Of a stretch of 64,000 nucleotides of DNA, positions 33,477 to 42,207 are shown one piece after another. The stretch comes from Gammaproteobacteria bacterium (GTDB lineage: Bacteria > Pseudomonadota > Gammaproteobacteria > Pseudomonadales > Azotimanducaceae). The notes beneath the pieces were generated by a model. It saw nothing but the letters and a program-made list of their open reading frames with translations, was not told the DNA's origin and did not search any database. The translations under genes were made by a program, and so were the position numbers. The stretch's first letter is position 1, and the number at the start of each line of letters is the position of its first letter. The stretch lies in the NCBI GenBank assembly GCA_021773565.1, contig JAJFJZ010000017.1, forward strand, positions 62,001-126,000, read 5' to 3'.

Positions 33477-35838
33477 CTCCGCACGTAGCGCTGCTGGAAA
33501 TAAAAAAAGACAAACCAGGAAGTCCGCACGAAACTCCCGGAAAAAGCCAGGAGGATGGATCCGCCGGTTTTTATTGAAATTTGTCCTTCCGTGTTTCGCG
33601 CTTGTACTTGCAATTTTCTCCGGTTATCTGCTTTTTCTGGATCACCAGATTACCTCAACATTTCAGGGGCGTATGTGGTCGATACCCGCCAGGGTTTATG
33701 CGCAGCCACTGGAACTCTATACCGGAGCAAAAATAGAGGCAGAAGCGCTTGGTACCGAACTTTCACGCCTGGGCTATTTACGTACCTTAGAAGGGAGCCC
33801 AGGTTCATATTCCAGAGCTTTTTCTTCCAGCGGTCAAACCTTTCAAATCTATCTTCGTTCATTCCAGTTTTCAGACCGATTCAGGGCTAGCGTAAAAATT
33901 TCCCTGACCATAAAAAACGGATTGGTTACTGCACTGTCTGCAAGTGATGCAAGGGAAATACCGCTCATTCGTCTGGAAGCACCGGTGATTGGCAGCGTGT
34001 TTCCAAGCCATGGTGAAGACCGGATAATTCTCGGCCCAGGCAATGTACCGGAAATTCTCGTTAATACACTAATCGCGGTGGAAGACAAACATTTTCTTAC
34101 CCACCCGGGATTCGACTTGATGGGAATCGTTCGCGCCGCCTGGGTCAATTTACGCGCGGGTCATATCGAACAGGGTGGTAGCACCTTAACACAGCAGTTA
34201 GTTAAGAGTTATTTCCTGGACAATCAGCGTACCATTAGTCGGAAAATTCGCGAATTGATTATGGCAGTAATTCTGGACGCCCGATTTTCCAAGCAACAAC
34301 TCATAAACGCCTATGTTAATGAGATCTATTTGGGCCAGGACGGGGCAAGAGCCATACACGGCTTTGGACTGGGCAGTCAATATTATTTCAATAAACCTGT
34401 CCGCGAACTGGCGCCTCACGAAATAGCCTTGCTTGTAACCATTATCCGTGGACCCTCATATTACAATCCCCGACGCCATCCTCAACGTGCACTGGAGCGT
34501 AGAAACCGTGTTCTTGGGCAGATGTTGGCTGCAGGCATTATCAATAGCGCCGCGCACGAACAGGAGGTTCGAAAACCAATCAGCAATACCGCAACCGTGA
34601 GAAAAGGCGGTGGTTACTATCCTGCCTTTATGGATCTGGTGAGAAAAAAACTCGTTTTGGAGTATGGGCAGGACATACTAAGTTCGCGCGGATACAAAAT
34701 TTTTACGACGCTAAATCCACGCATACAGGAAGCTGCGCAAAATGCAGTATTCAAAACCCTGGACACGATTGAAAAACAACGCTCGCTAACACCCGGGGAA
34801 TTACAGGCAGCAATTCTGGTGAGTAACAGCCAGACTGGTGAAGTACAGGCTGTTGTGGGGGGCCGGGATGCAGGATTTCAAGGCTTTAATCGAGCCATTA
34901 ATGCCGTACGACCCATCGGCTCGCTTATCAAGCCCGTAGTATATTTAACTGCACTGGAGCAACCCGAATACCATTTGTTAAGCCCGCTGAATGACGCACC
35001 CCTGCCGCCGATACCTGATCAGAAGGATGCGTGGAACCCAAAAAACTTCGACGGCAAGGTCAACGGCCAGGTATCCCTTGCCCGCGCAATGTCTGACTCC
35101 CTCAACCTGGCAACGGCACATCTGGGCTTGAAAATCGGGGTACAAAATGTTGCCAGGCGGTTCGCCGGGCTCACGCAGCAACCGGAGCAGTCACAATATC
35201 CTTCCTTCCTTTTGGGGGCCGTCGAAATGTCTCCCATGCAGGTGAACGAATTGTATGGAGTGTTTGCATCCGGCGGATTCCATACTCCCCTTCGTACTGT
35301 GGTTGAGGTGCTCAATGAAACCGGCTCACCGATTAAGCGCTATCCGCTCACGGTTAACCAGCTAATCTCTTCGGATAATGTAATGCAGCTTAATGTGCTG
35401 CTTAAAACGGTCATGTCACACGGTACGGCTAAATCTTCACGCTTCAGGTACTCAGGGGTAGCAGGGAAAACCGGAACTTCAGATAACTCTCGCGACAGCT
35501 GGTTTTCAGGCTTCGATAACCAGTTTTTGAGTACAGTATGGGTTGGCTATGACGATAATCGAGCATCCAATTTAACCGGCTCAAACGGAGCACTTAAAGT
35601 ATGGGATGCACTCGCAGCTACTCTTGATATTACTCCGCTTGCTATTCAACCTGCTTTGGATTTCGAATCTGTAGTCGTAGACTACCACTCGGGAAAGCGT
35701 GCTGACGCCAGCTGTTCCAACAATTTGATTAGTCTGCCACTACCCAGGAACACCGAGGTATACCTGCATTCAGGGTGTACTCCAAGTCTTCAGGATATTG
35801 GCCGAAGGGTAAAACAATGGTTTCAAAAACAGCCTTGA
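33463..35838 (+). CDS. mrcB: Penicillin-binding protein 1B
   Basis: This 791-residue bifunctional peptidoglycan synthase has a basic cytoplasmic tail, one membrane helix (about 38-62) and the UB2H-like region (MWSIPARVYAQPLELY). The glycosyltransferase domain follows (catalytic Glu in VEDKHFLTHPGFD, about residue 206; GGSTLTQQLVKSYFL). The transpeptidase domain has SxxK in RPIGSLIKP (about 486), SxN in SDSLN and KTGTS near 668. The last three residues before the stop (KQP) come from repeat locus D. It is followed by its probable activator. Confidence 0.95.
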   Translation: MARRNSARSAAGNKKRQTRKSARNSRKKPGGWIRRFLLKFVLPCFALVLAIFSGYLLFLDHQITSTFQGRMWSIPARVYAQPLELYTGAKIEAEALGTELSRLGYLRTLEGSPGSYSRAFSSSGQTFQIYLRSFQFSDRFRASVKISLTIKNGLVTALSASDAREIPLIRLEAPVIGSVFPSHGEDRIILGPGNVPEILVNTLIAVEDKHFLTHPGFDLMGIVRAAWVNLRAGHIEQGGSTLTQQLVKSYFLDNQRTISRKIRELIMAVILDARFSKQQLINAYVNEIYLGQDGARAIHGFGLGSQYYFNKPVRELAPHEIALLVTIIRGPSYYNPRRHPQRALERRNRVLGQMLAAGIINSAAHEQEVRKPISNTATVRKGGGYYPAFMDLVRKKLVLEYGQDILSSRGYKIFTTLNPRIQEAAQNAVFKTLDTIEKQRSLTPGELQAAILVSNSQTGEVQAVVGGRDAGFQGFNRAINAVRPIGSLIKPVVYLTALEQPEYHLLSPLNDAPLPPIPDQKDAWNPKNFDGKVNGQVSLARAMSDSLNLATAHLGLKIGVQNVARRFAGLTQQPEQSQYPSFLLGAVEMSPMQVNELYGVFASGGFHTPLRTVVEVLNETGSPIKRYPLTVNQLISSDNVMQLNVLLKTVMSHGTAKSSRFRYSGVAGKTGTSDNSRDSWFSGFDNQFLSTVWVGYDDNRASNLTGSNGALKVWDALAATLDITPLAIQPALDFESVVVDYHSGKRADASCSNNLISLPLPRNTEVYLHSGCTPSLQDIGRRVKQWFQKQP

Positions 35839-36398
35839 GCGAAAGAACAGCCTTGAGCCTAAAAACAGCCTTGAGCCTAAATACAGCCTTGAGAATATGT
35901 ACCGGACCACACAATACTATTATCTTGTTGTTGTTGGCGATGGCGCTTTCCGCATGTACCTCTTCCGGTACATACAGGCCCCAAACGGTGCCAACCATGG
36001 ATTCCAGCCCAACAAGAGCGGAGTTACCATCCGGTACAGAAGTCATTACCCCGGCCCCCCCTGATGCCTCCGGGCACTCCAACCCAGCCATACTTTCGTT
36101 GCTCAAACAAAGCAGGCAATCACGTGCAAACAACAATCTCCCACAGGCAATCAGCCATATTGAAAGAGCGCTGCGCATTGAACCCAGGAGCGCAGACCTG
36201 TGGCTGGAGCTTGCCGGATTACATCTGGAAGCCCTTAATTTTGAAAACGCAGAGCAAGTGGCCAGAAAATCTTTAAGTTTTGCTCAGGAAAGCGTGGCTC
36301 AGGCGAAAAGTGCCTGGTACATCATCGCGACTGCACTGGAGGCCACGGGGGACAGAGCGCAGGCAGCCAGAATCAGGCAGTATGTAAAGACGCTGTAG
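35817..36398 (+). CDS. lpoP: TPR lipoprotein, probable PBP1b activator LpoP
   Basis: The protein has a lipobox (LLLLAMALSAC), a proline-rich linker (ITPAPPDASG) and TPR-type helices (NNLPQAISHIERALRIEPRSADLWLELAGLHLEALNFENAEQVARK reads as two repeats). A TPR lipoprotein encoded next to mrcB is the arrangement known for LpoP of Pseudomonas aeruginosa, an outer-membrane activator of PBP1b. The ATG at 35817 lies inside mrcB and reads through repeat locus D, giving a repeated TALSLK/TALSLN stretch before the signal. A TTG at 35889 would give a normal 22-residue signal peptide and may be the real start. Confidence 0.8.
   Translation: MVSKTALSERTALSLKTALSLNTALRICTGPHNTIILLLLAMALSACTSSGTYRPQTVPTMDSSPTRAELPSGTEVITPAPPDASGHSNPAILSLLKQSRQSRANNNLPQAISHIERALRIEPRSADLWLELAGLHLEALNFENAEQVARKSLSFAQESVAQAKSAWYIIATALEATGDRAQAARIRQYVKTL
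35827..35896 (+). repeat. Repeat locus D: four cores, exact 18-bp period
   Basis: CAGCCTTGAG occurs at 35830, 35848, 35866 and 35884. The period of 18 is a multiple of three. The first unit gives mrcB its stop codon, and the array lies in frame with the downstream lipoprotein gene. The core is identical to the other loci, but the spacer is only eight bases. Confidence 0.92.
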
Positions 36399-36405
36399 AC
36401 TGAAA

Positions 36406-36999
36406 CTACAACCTGGTTAGCTCCTCAAGGGAGATCATGGAATAAAGCCGGGTGTCCCGCAAAACTTTCCCGCTGTTATCCCAGGAATCCTGGCGTAAGG
36501 TACCTTCCAGGGTATAGCCCAGCCGCTCAGGAATTGCATAGCTGCGCGCGTTGCGACTATCCACGCGAATCTCCACACGCCTGGCTCCCGCACACTCAAA
36601 AACAAACCGCGTTATTCGTGCAACGGCCTCACTCACATAACCATTACCCGTAAGTTTGCTTCGGCACCAATAGCCGATTTCCAGCATGGGCACATCCCAG
36701 TTAACGCGAGGACATCCACTGGCACCGATAAAATAGCCATCCTCCTTGCGAAACAGCAACATGGGCAAATCTATTCTTGCCTGATACTTTGAATGGGATT
36801 CCCGGGCAAAGGATTCAGATTCTTCAACCGAAGGGATGCTCTGCGCCCAGGGCACCCAGAGCTTTAGTTCCTCAAACGATTCAACTATTCCGGCATTTAC
36901 AATGGCGCCGTCACCCGGTCTAGGGGTGCGTATCAACAAGCGTTCACTTTCCATTTGGTCTGGCAGACTATCGAGCAATTTTTTTTGGGATTCTTCCAT
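36406..36999 (-). CDS. GNAT acetyltransferase, RimJ/RimL type
   Basis: This 197-residue acetyltransferase has the RimJ/RimL layout: SERLLIRTPRPGD at the start, then the core FIGASGCPRVNW strand, IGYWCRSKLTGNGYVSEA, the acetyl-CoA loop, and RRVEIRVDSRNARSYAIPERLGY. Proteins of this type acetylate N-termini of ribosomal proteins or small amines or drugs. It is convergent with the lipoprotein gene and lies nine bases downstream of the TldE-like gene on the same strand. Confidence 0.9.
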   Translation of the reverse strand: MEESQKKLLDSLPDQMESERLLIRTPRPGDGAIVNAGIVESFEELKLWVPWAQSIPSVEESESFARESHSKYQARIDLPMLLFRKEDGYFIGASGCPRVNWDVPMLEIGYWCRSKLTGNGYVSEAVARITRFVFECAGARRVEIRVDSRNARSYAIPERLGYTLEGTLRQDSWDNSGKVLRDTRLYSMISLEELTRL

Positions 37000-37008
37000 T
37001 TCGAGTAG

Positions 37009-38331
37009 CTAAAGCGTGAAGTTGAAATCCTTTACCAGCATGCCCGGGCAGCGGTTGCCACCTGCACTCCGTTGAAAGTAGGTATTTGTGCTCACTTCAG
37101 TTTCGCAAAATTCAGTCACCGCCAGAAGATTGGTACCCCAAATATTGTATATGGTTTCATCAAAGCGAAGATCCTTGATGGGTGCCGAAATTTTACCATT
37201 TTCTACCACGAAGCATGCAAATCGCGTCATTCCTGTAATGCGACCTTTTTTAGAGTCACTCCAGTTGAGGTAATGAAGGTTGGATATGTAAATACCGTTG
37301 TCGAGTTCTTTGAGGATATCCTGTTTGGCAAGCTTGCCCTTTTCTACCACAGGAGAGCGCATTGTTTCCTGTTCGTTGGCAAAATTGGAAACCAGTTCGA
37401 ACTCCTTCGCCGTTCTGGATGAAGTAAGCAGGTTTTCCAGCTTTCCATTAACAAATATATCAGTCGATTCACATGCAACTTCTCCCTCAGCATTGAAAGG
37501 TGGGTGCAAGCCTAGCGTGAAGTCTTCTTTCAAAGTAAACAATTCAGACAGTGACAAGCCCTCATCATCAATTTTCTGGAGGGGTGAATTTCCCCTTTTC
37601 AGGCCACTGTGACTGGGACCACCCCAGTTAAACGTACCCAGTATTTCGCTAACCGCAGCGGGTGCCAGGTAACACCTGTACTTGCCGGGAGGCAGCACTT
37701 TATTGTCGATTGACATGTAAGCAAGATGTGTCCTGGCATCCGTAAGGATTGCAACAAACTCACTGCGGGTAAACCTGGTGCCACTATAGGTAGCCTTAAC
37801 CGCCTTTTCCTTATCGTTGTACAGGGAATAGTCAAAGCAAAAGGAACTGCTCTCAAACCAGTGATGCTGCCCTTTCGAATTTGCATTGCCGATAAACGTA
37901 GTACCGGAAATCAGTATTCCAGCCATATCTACGTCTGCAGTTTCAGAGCTGATTATGTCGAGATATTCTTCACAACTGAGCAGGTTTCCCTCATGTACAG
38001 AGTTTGACGTACCATTATTTTTTGCCTCAACAAAAAATGGCAGTGCCTGAAGTTCTGATATTCGTTCTCTTAATTTGGCAAGGCAGAGATGTCCGTTTTC
38101 AACATCCGCTTTCAGATTGTTACTGACTGGAATGGTCATGCTTGATTCTTTCCCCTTGTGTTTCAGGGTAAGCGCCAACTCCATTTGCAATACGTCCGAA
38201 ATTTGTCGAACTTTGGATTTGTTGAAACGGATAAACAGCGATTGTTCACCATGAAAATTCACGACAAGTTGTTCATCTGCAAATAAGCCGGAAAACAGGG
38301 GGCCAATCATCTGATTGAAGTTGTTTTTCAC
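37009..38331 (-). CDS. TldE/PmbA-like protease subunit
   Basis: This 440-residue protein matches the inactive partner subunit of TldD/TldE-type metalloproteases. FNWGGPSHSGLKRGNSPLQ and GITGMTRFACFVVENG lie in the PmbA-like C-terminal half. Its start overlaps the stop of the TldD-like gene by one base, so the two are made together, as expected for a heterodimer. The sequence differs strongly from canonical E. coli PmbA, suggesting a second, paralogous TldD/E set. Confidence 0.83.
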   Translation of the reverse strand: MKNNFNQMIGPLFSGLFADEQLVVNFHGEQSLFIRFNKSKVRQISDVLQMELALTLKHKGKESSMTIPVSNNLKADVENGHLCLAKLRERISELQALPFFVEAKNNGTSNSVHEGNLLSCEEYLDIISSETADVDMAGILISGTTFIGNANSKGQHHWFESSSFCFDYSLYNDKEKAVKATYSGTRFTRSEFVAILTDARTHLAYMSIDNKVLPPGKYRCYLAPAAVSEILGTFNWGGPSHSGLKRGNSPLQKIDDEGLSLSELFTLKEDFTLGLHPPFNAEGEVACESTDIFVNGKLENLLTSSRTAKEFELVSNFANEQETMRSPVVEKGKLAKQDILKELDNGIYISNLHYLNWSDSKKGRITGMTRFACFVVENGKISAPIKDLRFDETIYNIWGTNLLAVTEFCETEVSTNTYFQRSAGGNRCPGMLVKDFNFTL

Positions 38332-39758
38332 TACGCGCCTCCAAACACTTCGATATCACTGAACAGACAGGACGGAGTTGAGTGGCCCACCCTGATAACC
38401 TGATTGGGTTCTCCTTTGCCACAGTAGGGTGAGCCATAAACCTGGGCTGTATCCTCATTGCCTACCAGCTTAAGCCGGTTCCAGAATGCAGTGGTTACTC
38501 CACGATAATTCGGGTTTTTTACAGTTTCGGCTATTTCCCCATCCTCAACCAGTTGTGCATATTCACATCCAAACTGAAACTTGTTGCGGTAGTCGTCGAT
38601 CGACCAGGATCGATTGGTTTGCATCAAAATGCCTTTTTCGGTAGCCGATACCATATCTTTCAGGGTGGAACTTCCCGGCTCGAGGTTGATGTTGGCCATT
38701 CGGTCTATAGGAGGGCGATTCCAGCTACTCGCCCTTGCGCTGGCAACTCCGGGAAGGTTTGAACGCTGTTGGGATTCAACGCCACCGATTCCCCGTAGTA
38801 GCAGGCCATCTTTAATCAGGAATTGTTTCTCAGCTTGCACGCCGTTGTCATCAAATGTGTACGACGCCATGCCGGTGGGCGTTGCCGGGTTAAAGCTTAT
38901 GTTCATGAGACTGGAACCATATTGCAGGTTGCCAAAGTCCTCGGGTGACACAAAACTCCAACCGGCATAATTCCTCTCGTCACCCAGAATACGATCCAAC
39001 TCCAGCGGGTGTCCGATGGACTCATGAATCTGCAGGTAAAGCTGATCAGGCGTCAATATCAGATCACGCGAATCGCTGGGGCATTCAGCAGCATCCAGTA
39101 ACTCAACGGCCTGACTGCCAATACGTATGGCTTCTTGTTCCAAGATAACATCATCCAGGTCTTCAAGCCCTTTCTGAAGACCATTAAAACCGTAAGATCT
39201 TGATTGAGATTCGTTATTTTTTCTGGCTGTCACGCCAAAGTCCTTGGATACGATCGAAAATTCCTGTTGCCAATCGGCCCCATTTGAACTGACAAAATGG
39301 ATCTGTGTATGAACCAGCATAGCCATCGCCCAGCTGTCTATAATATCGACTGAAGTTTGCTGGTGTAAGGAAATATTGATCAGCTTATTTTGAATTTCCG
39401 CAAAAGACAGTGAATCAAGTCGACGTTCAACGGACGTCGTATATTGCCCCCTGTTTGGCGGTCGTGCATTAGTGGTAAAAGAAAAAAGTTTATGCTTTCC
39501 ACAACAAGCTGCCATCGCCAGGGCTTTTTCAAAGGCCTGTTCGAGGCCCTTGTTTGATAAATCGATGGTGGCTGCATACGCGAACTGGCCACGCAGCAGC
39601 ACTTCGATCATCACGCCGTGAGAAAGCTTCGACTCCGTGGATTCAGCCTTACCATTTCTTGCAGAAAGCGTGTCTGTTACTTCGCGATATTCCCTGATAC
39701 CTACCCATTCGCACTGGGATGAGAACTGTTCAACCTGCCTTGACCAATTAGCTATCAT
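38331..39758 (-). CDS. TldD-like metalloprotease subunit
   Basis: This 475-residue protein carries the zinc motif HESIGHPLELDR (HExxxH, as in TldD), preceded by LILTPDQLYLQIHE. The heterodimer cuts unfolded or small peptides; in E. coli it processes the microcin B17 and CcdA peptides. This copy is diverged from standard TldD. It heads a two- or three-gene minus-strand unit with the TldE-like and GNAT genes. Any peptide substrate is unknown. The hidden 40-residue gene of this window lies 24 kb away, and no link is shown. Confidence 0.87.
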   Translation of the reverse strand: MIANWSRQVEQFSSQCEWVGIREYREVTDTLSARNGKAESTESKLSHGVMIEVLLRGQFAYAATIDLSNKGLEQAFEKALAMAACCGKHKLFSFTTNARPPNRGQYTTSVERRLDSLSFAEIQNKLINISLHQQTSVDIIDSWAMAMLVHTQIHFVSSNGADWQQEFSIVSKDFGVTARKNNESQSRSYGFNGLQKGLEDLDDVILEQEAIRIGSQAVELLDAAECPSDSRDLILTPDQLYLQIHESIGHPLELDRILGDERNYAGWSFVSPEDFGNLQYGSSLMNISFNPATPTGMASYTFDDNGVQAEKQFLIKDGLLLRGIGGVESQQRSNLPGVASARASSWNRPPIDRMANINLEPGSSTLKDMVSATEKGILMQTNRSWSIDDYRNKFQFGCEYAQLVEDGEIAETVKNPNYRGVTTAFWNRLKLVGNEDTAQVYGSPYCGKGEPNQVIRVGHSTPSCLFSDIEVFGGA

Positions 39759-39951
39759 TTTAAGTTACCCGGCTCCCTATTAGTTCGAATGCAGGCATGC
39801 CGTGTTGAGGCAACCCGCACAAACAAAAGTTAATTGTGACACAAATCGCACCTTATAATCGCCTGACAGTGAGGTGTTACCAGGAACGAACTGGACTATC
39901 CTGTGTTGACATTTGTCTGCAACGACAACATCAAAGGTATCAGAAACAAAC

Positions 39952-41250
39952 ATGGGCGTAGTGGTACAAAAATTAAACGCGGTTATTCGGCCCCAGGGCC
40001 ACGTATTTTACGGCTGGTGGATTGTAGCGTCGTCCGCTGGTGTGCAGTTGCTGGCCAGCGTGCTGTGGATGCAAAGCTATGGTGCATACATGGTCTTTCT
40101 TCAGGAAGATTTTGGCTGGAGCAAAACCCTGGTTGCGGGTGCTTTTGCTTTCACACGTATTGAGAGTGGCATTCTTGGCCCCCTTCAAGGCTGGTTGGTT
40201 GATCGCTTTGGACCTCGCTCAATATTAACCATTGGCACAGTTCTGTTTGGCATTGGTTTTATGTTATTCAGCCGGGTTGACTCCATACTTTCGTTTTACT
40301 TAAGTTTTGCACTGATCGCACTGGGCTCCAGTCTTGGAGGCTTCGCCACGCTCATGGTTTCCATAGTGAGTTGGTTTCGTCGCAACAGAGCCAAGGCAGT
40401 TTCCCTGTCGCAGATCGGATTCTCCGCAGGTGGGCTGGCGGTGCCAATAGTTATTTTTTTCCTCGAAGCCTACGGATGGCGTCAAACAGCATTTATGTCA
40501 GGGCTGGTAGTTTTGTTGCTGGGTTTGCCACTGGTACAACTGGTGCGCCACAAACCTGAAGATTATGGAGAAATACCTGACGGCATGACGCTTCCGCCTG
40601 ACCCTGATTCGACAAGTTACTTTGCCAGCGTCGATTTTTCGGCACGAGAGGCCTTGCGTACCCGCGCTTTCTGGATGTTATCAGTAGGACATGCTCTATC
40701 CTTGCTAACCGTTTCTGCAGTGATGGTGCATCTTGTGCCACACCTTATCGAAGGATTGGATTACTCACTTGCAGCGGCAGGTGGTGTGGTCGCCCTTTTA
40801 ACCGCATTTCAAATGACTGGTCAGCTGGCAGGGGGTTATCTGGGTGACAAAATGGATAAGCGTCTGATCAGCGCGATGTGTATGGTTGCCCATGCGAGTG
40901 GTTTGTTGCTGGTAACGTTCGCCACTTCCGCATGGATGGTGCTTGCTTTTGCAGTGTTGCATGGTCTGGCATGGGGAATAAGGGGCCCACTGATGGTGGC
41001 TCTGCGTGCAGATTATTTTGGTGCCAGGTCATTCGGTACAATCATGGGGTTTTCTTCCCTGATCGTGATGTTTGGGATGGCCGGCGGTCCTATCATTGCG
41101 GGATATATGGCAGATGTATCCGGAGATTATGAAAGTGGTCTGGCACTATTAGCAGGTTTGTCTCTGTGCGGATCGCTTGCTTTTCTGGCCGCCAAGCCAC
41201 CTAAATCACCTCTGCGTCCACTGCCTGATATTAACGCGCTAACTCAATAA
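39952..41250 (+). CDS. MFS transporter (monocarboxylate/OFA-like)
   Basis: This protein of about 432 residues has twelve predicted helices. The start HVFYGWWIVASSAGVQLL and GPLQGWLVDRFGPRSIL, the loop 2-3 motif, are typical of the monocarboxylate/oxalate-formate-like MFS group. IVSWFRRNRAKAVSLSQIGFS gives the loop after helix 4. The ATG at 39952 is used; a TTG at 39913 in frame is possible. Neither has a strong ribosome-binding site. The substrate may be an organic acid. Its 3' end overlaps the convergent SDR gene by 12 bases. Confidence 0.88.
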   Translation: MGVVVQKLNAVIRPQGHVFYGWWIVASSAGVQLLASVLWMQSYGAYMVFLQEDFGWSKTLVAGAFAFTRIESGILGPLQGWLVDRFGPRSILTIGTVLFGIGFMLFSRVDSILSFYLSFALIALGSSLGGFATLMVSIVSWFRRNRAKAVSLSQIGFSAGGLAVPIVIFFLEAYGWRQTAFMSGLVVLLLGLPLVQLVRHKPEDYGEIPDGMTLPPDPDSTSYFASVDFSAREALRTRAFWMLSVGHALSLLTVSAVMVHLVPHLIEGLDYSLAAAGGVVALLTAFQMTGQLAGGYLGDKMDKRLISAMCMVAHASGLLLVTFATSAWMVLAFAVLHGLAWGIRGPLMVALRADYFGARSFGTIMGFSSLIVMFGMAGGPIIAGYMADVSGDYESGLALLAGLSLCGSLAFLAAKPPKSPLRPLPDINALTQ

Positions 41251-41940
41251 CCAGCCCCCATCAACGTCTACGGTTGTACCGGTTACGTATCCGTTTAGTG
41301 CTACAAATACGATGCCATCTGCCACTTCTTCAGCATTTCCTGCGCGTGGGATGACATGATTTGCGGTGGCTGATGAGAGCATCCTGTCACGCTGCTCTGA
41401 ATCCGGACCAAACATAGGGGTCGCGATGACGCCCGGAGAAACGACATTAATGCGTTTCGGCGCAATCTCAACCGCAATAGCACGTGCAAACTGTTCAACC
41501 GCACCTCCCACAGAGGCCAGGGCTGATTGTCCGGGTTTGGCACGCCTTGCCGGACTACCACTCACCAGTACTATATTCCCGTGTTCAGATAGATGTTCTG
41601 CGCCCAGACGAACGCAATTGGCATAACCCCAGAGTTTGTCGAAGGAGGCTTGATACCCATCCAGATCCATTTGCAAAAAGGGACCACTCGCCCGTGCGCC
41701 ACCTGTCGCTGCACTAATAAGCATGTCGAATGGCGCATGTCTGGCAAATAATGCTGACAGCGACTCACGATCCCTGACATCACATGCTTCCAGGGTCACA
41801 GAACCCAATTTCTCAGCTTTTTTCGGCTCACGGCTGATTGCAACTACCTCAACGCCAAGATTCCTCAATTTAATTACCGTGGCTAAGCCAATTCCCGAGG
41901 TACCTCCAAAAACCAGGGCCTTTTTTTCACTCAAACTCAT
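41239..41940 (-). CDS. SDR family oxidoreductase
   Basis: This short-chain dehydrogenase of 233 residues has GGTSGIGLATV as the nucleotide loop and SGSPARRAKPGQSALAS in the active-site region, where the usual YxxxK is not obvious. RINVVSPGVIATPMF and VDVDGGWLLS follow the family pattern. Lack of a clear catalytic Tyr-x-x-x-Lys suggests a divergent member or altered chemistry. It is monocistronic as seen here, convergent with the MFS gene. Confidence 0.86.
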   Translation of the reverse strand: MSLSEKKALVFGGTSGIGLATVIKLRNLGVEVVAISREPKKAEKLGSVTLEACDVRDRESLSALFARHAPFDMLISAATGGARASGPFLQMDLDGYQASFDKLWGYANCVRLGAEHLSEHGNIVLVSGSPARRAKPGQSALASVGGAVEQFARAIAVEIAPKRINVVSPGVIATPMFGPDSEQRDRMLSSATANHVIPRAGNAEEVADGIVFVALNGYVTGTTVDVDGGWLLS

Positions 41941-42061
41941 TTTTGTCCCCTGTTGCCTTTAACTCATTCATTCTTGCACATTTCTGCAGACACATTAATT
42001 TCTGATACACGCATATGCAAATGCACCTGGCTGGCGTAGTATAACAGCGTCAATGTTTGAC

Positions 42062-42138
42062 ATTCCTGAGGGGCGGCATTTTTTTTGCCTGAGAAGCACC
42101 CTTTGAACCTGATCCGGATAGTGCCGGCGGAGGGATAG
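42062..42138 (+). promoter_or_regulatory. TPP riboswitch (THI element)
   Basis: The conserved thiamine pyrophosphate aptamer is readable. CTGAGAAGCACCC (42089-42101) is followed by TTTGAACCTGATCCGGATA (42102-42120), GTGCCGGCGG and AGGGA. The closing stem P1 pairs TTCCT (42063-42067) with AGGGA (42131-42135). It lies 70 bases before the TonB receptor start. GTCTC (42171-42175) can pair with GAGAC (42197-42201) just ahead of the ATG, a plausible switch that hides the translation start when thiamine pyrophosphate is bound. Confidence 0.95.
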
Positions 42139-42207
42139 GATTACACACCTAACACCTACTCCATATCCGGGTCTCTTTAACAAGTATCGCGTTAATGAGA
42201 CTCACAC

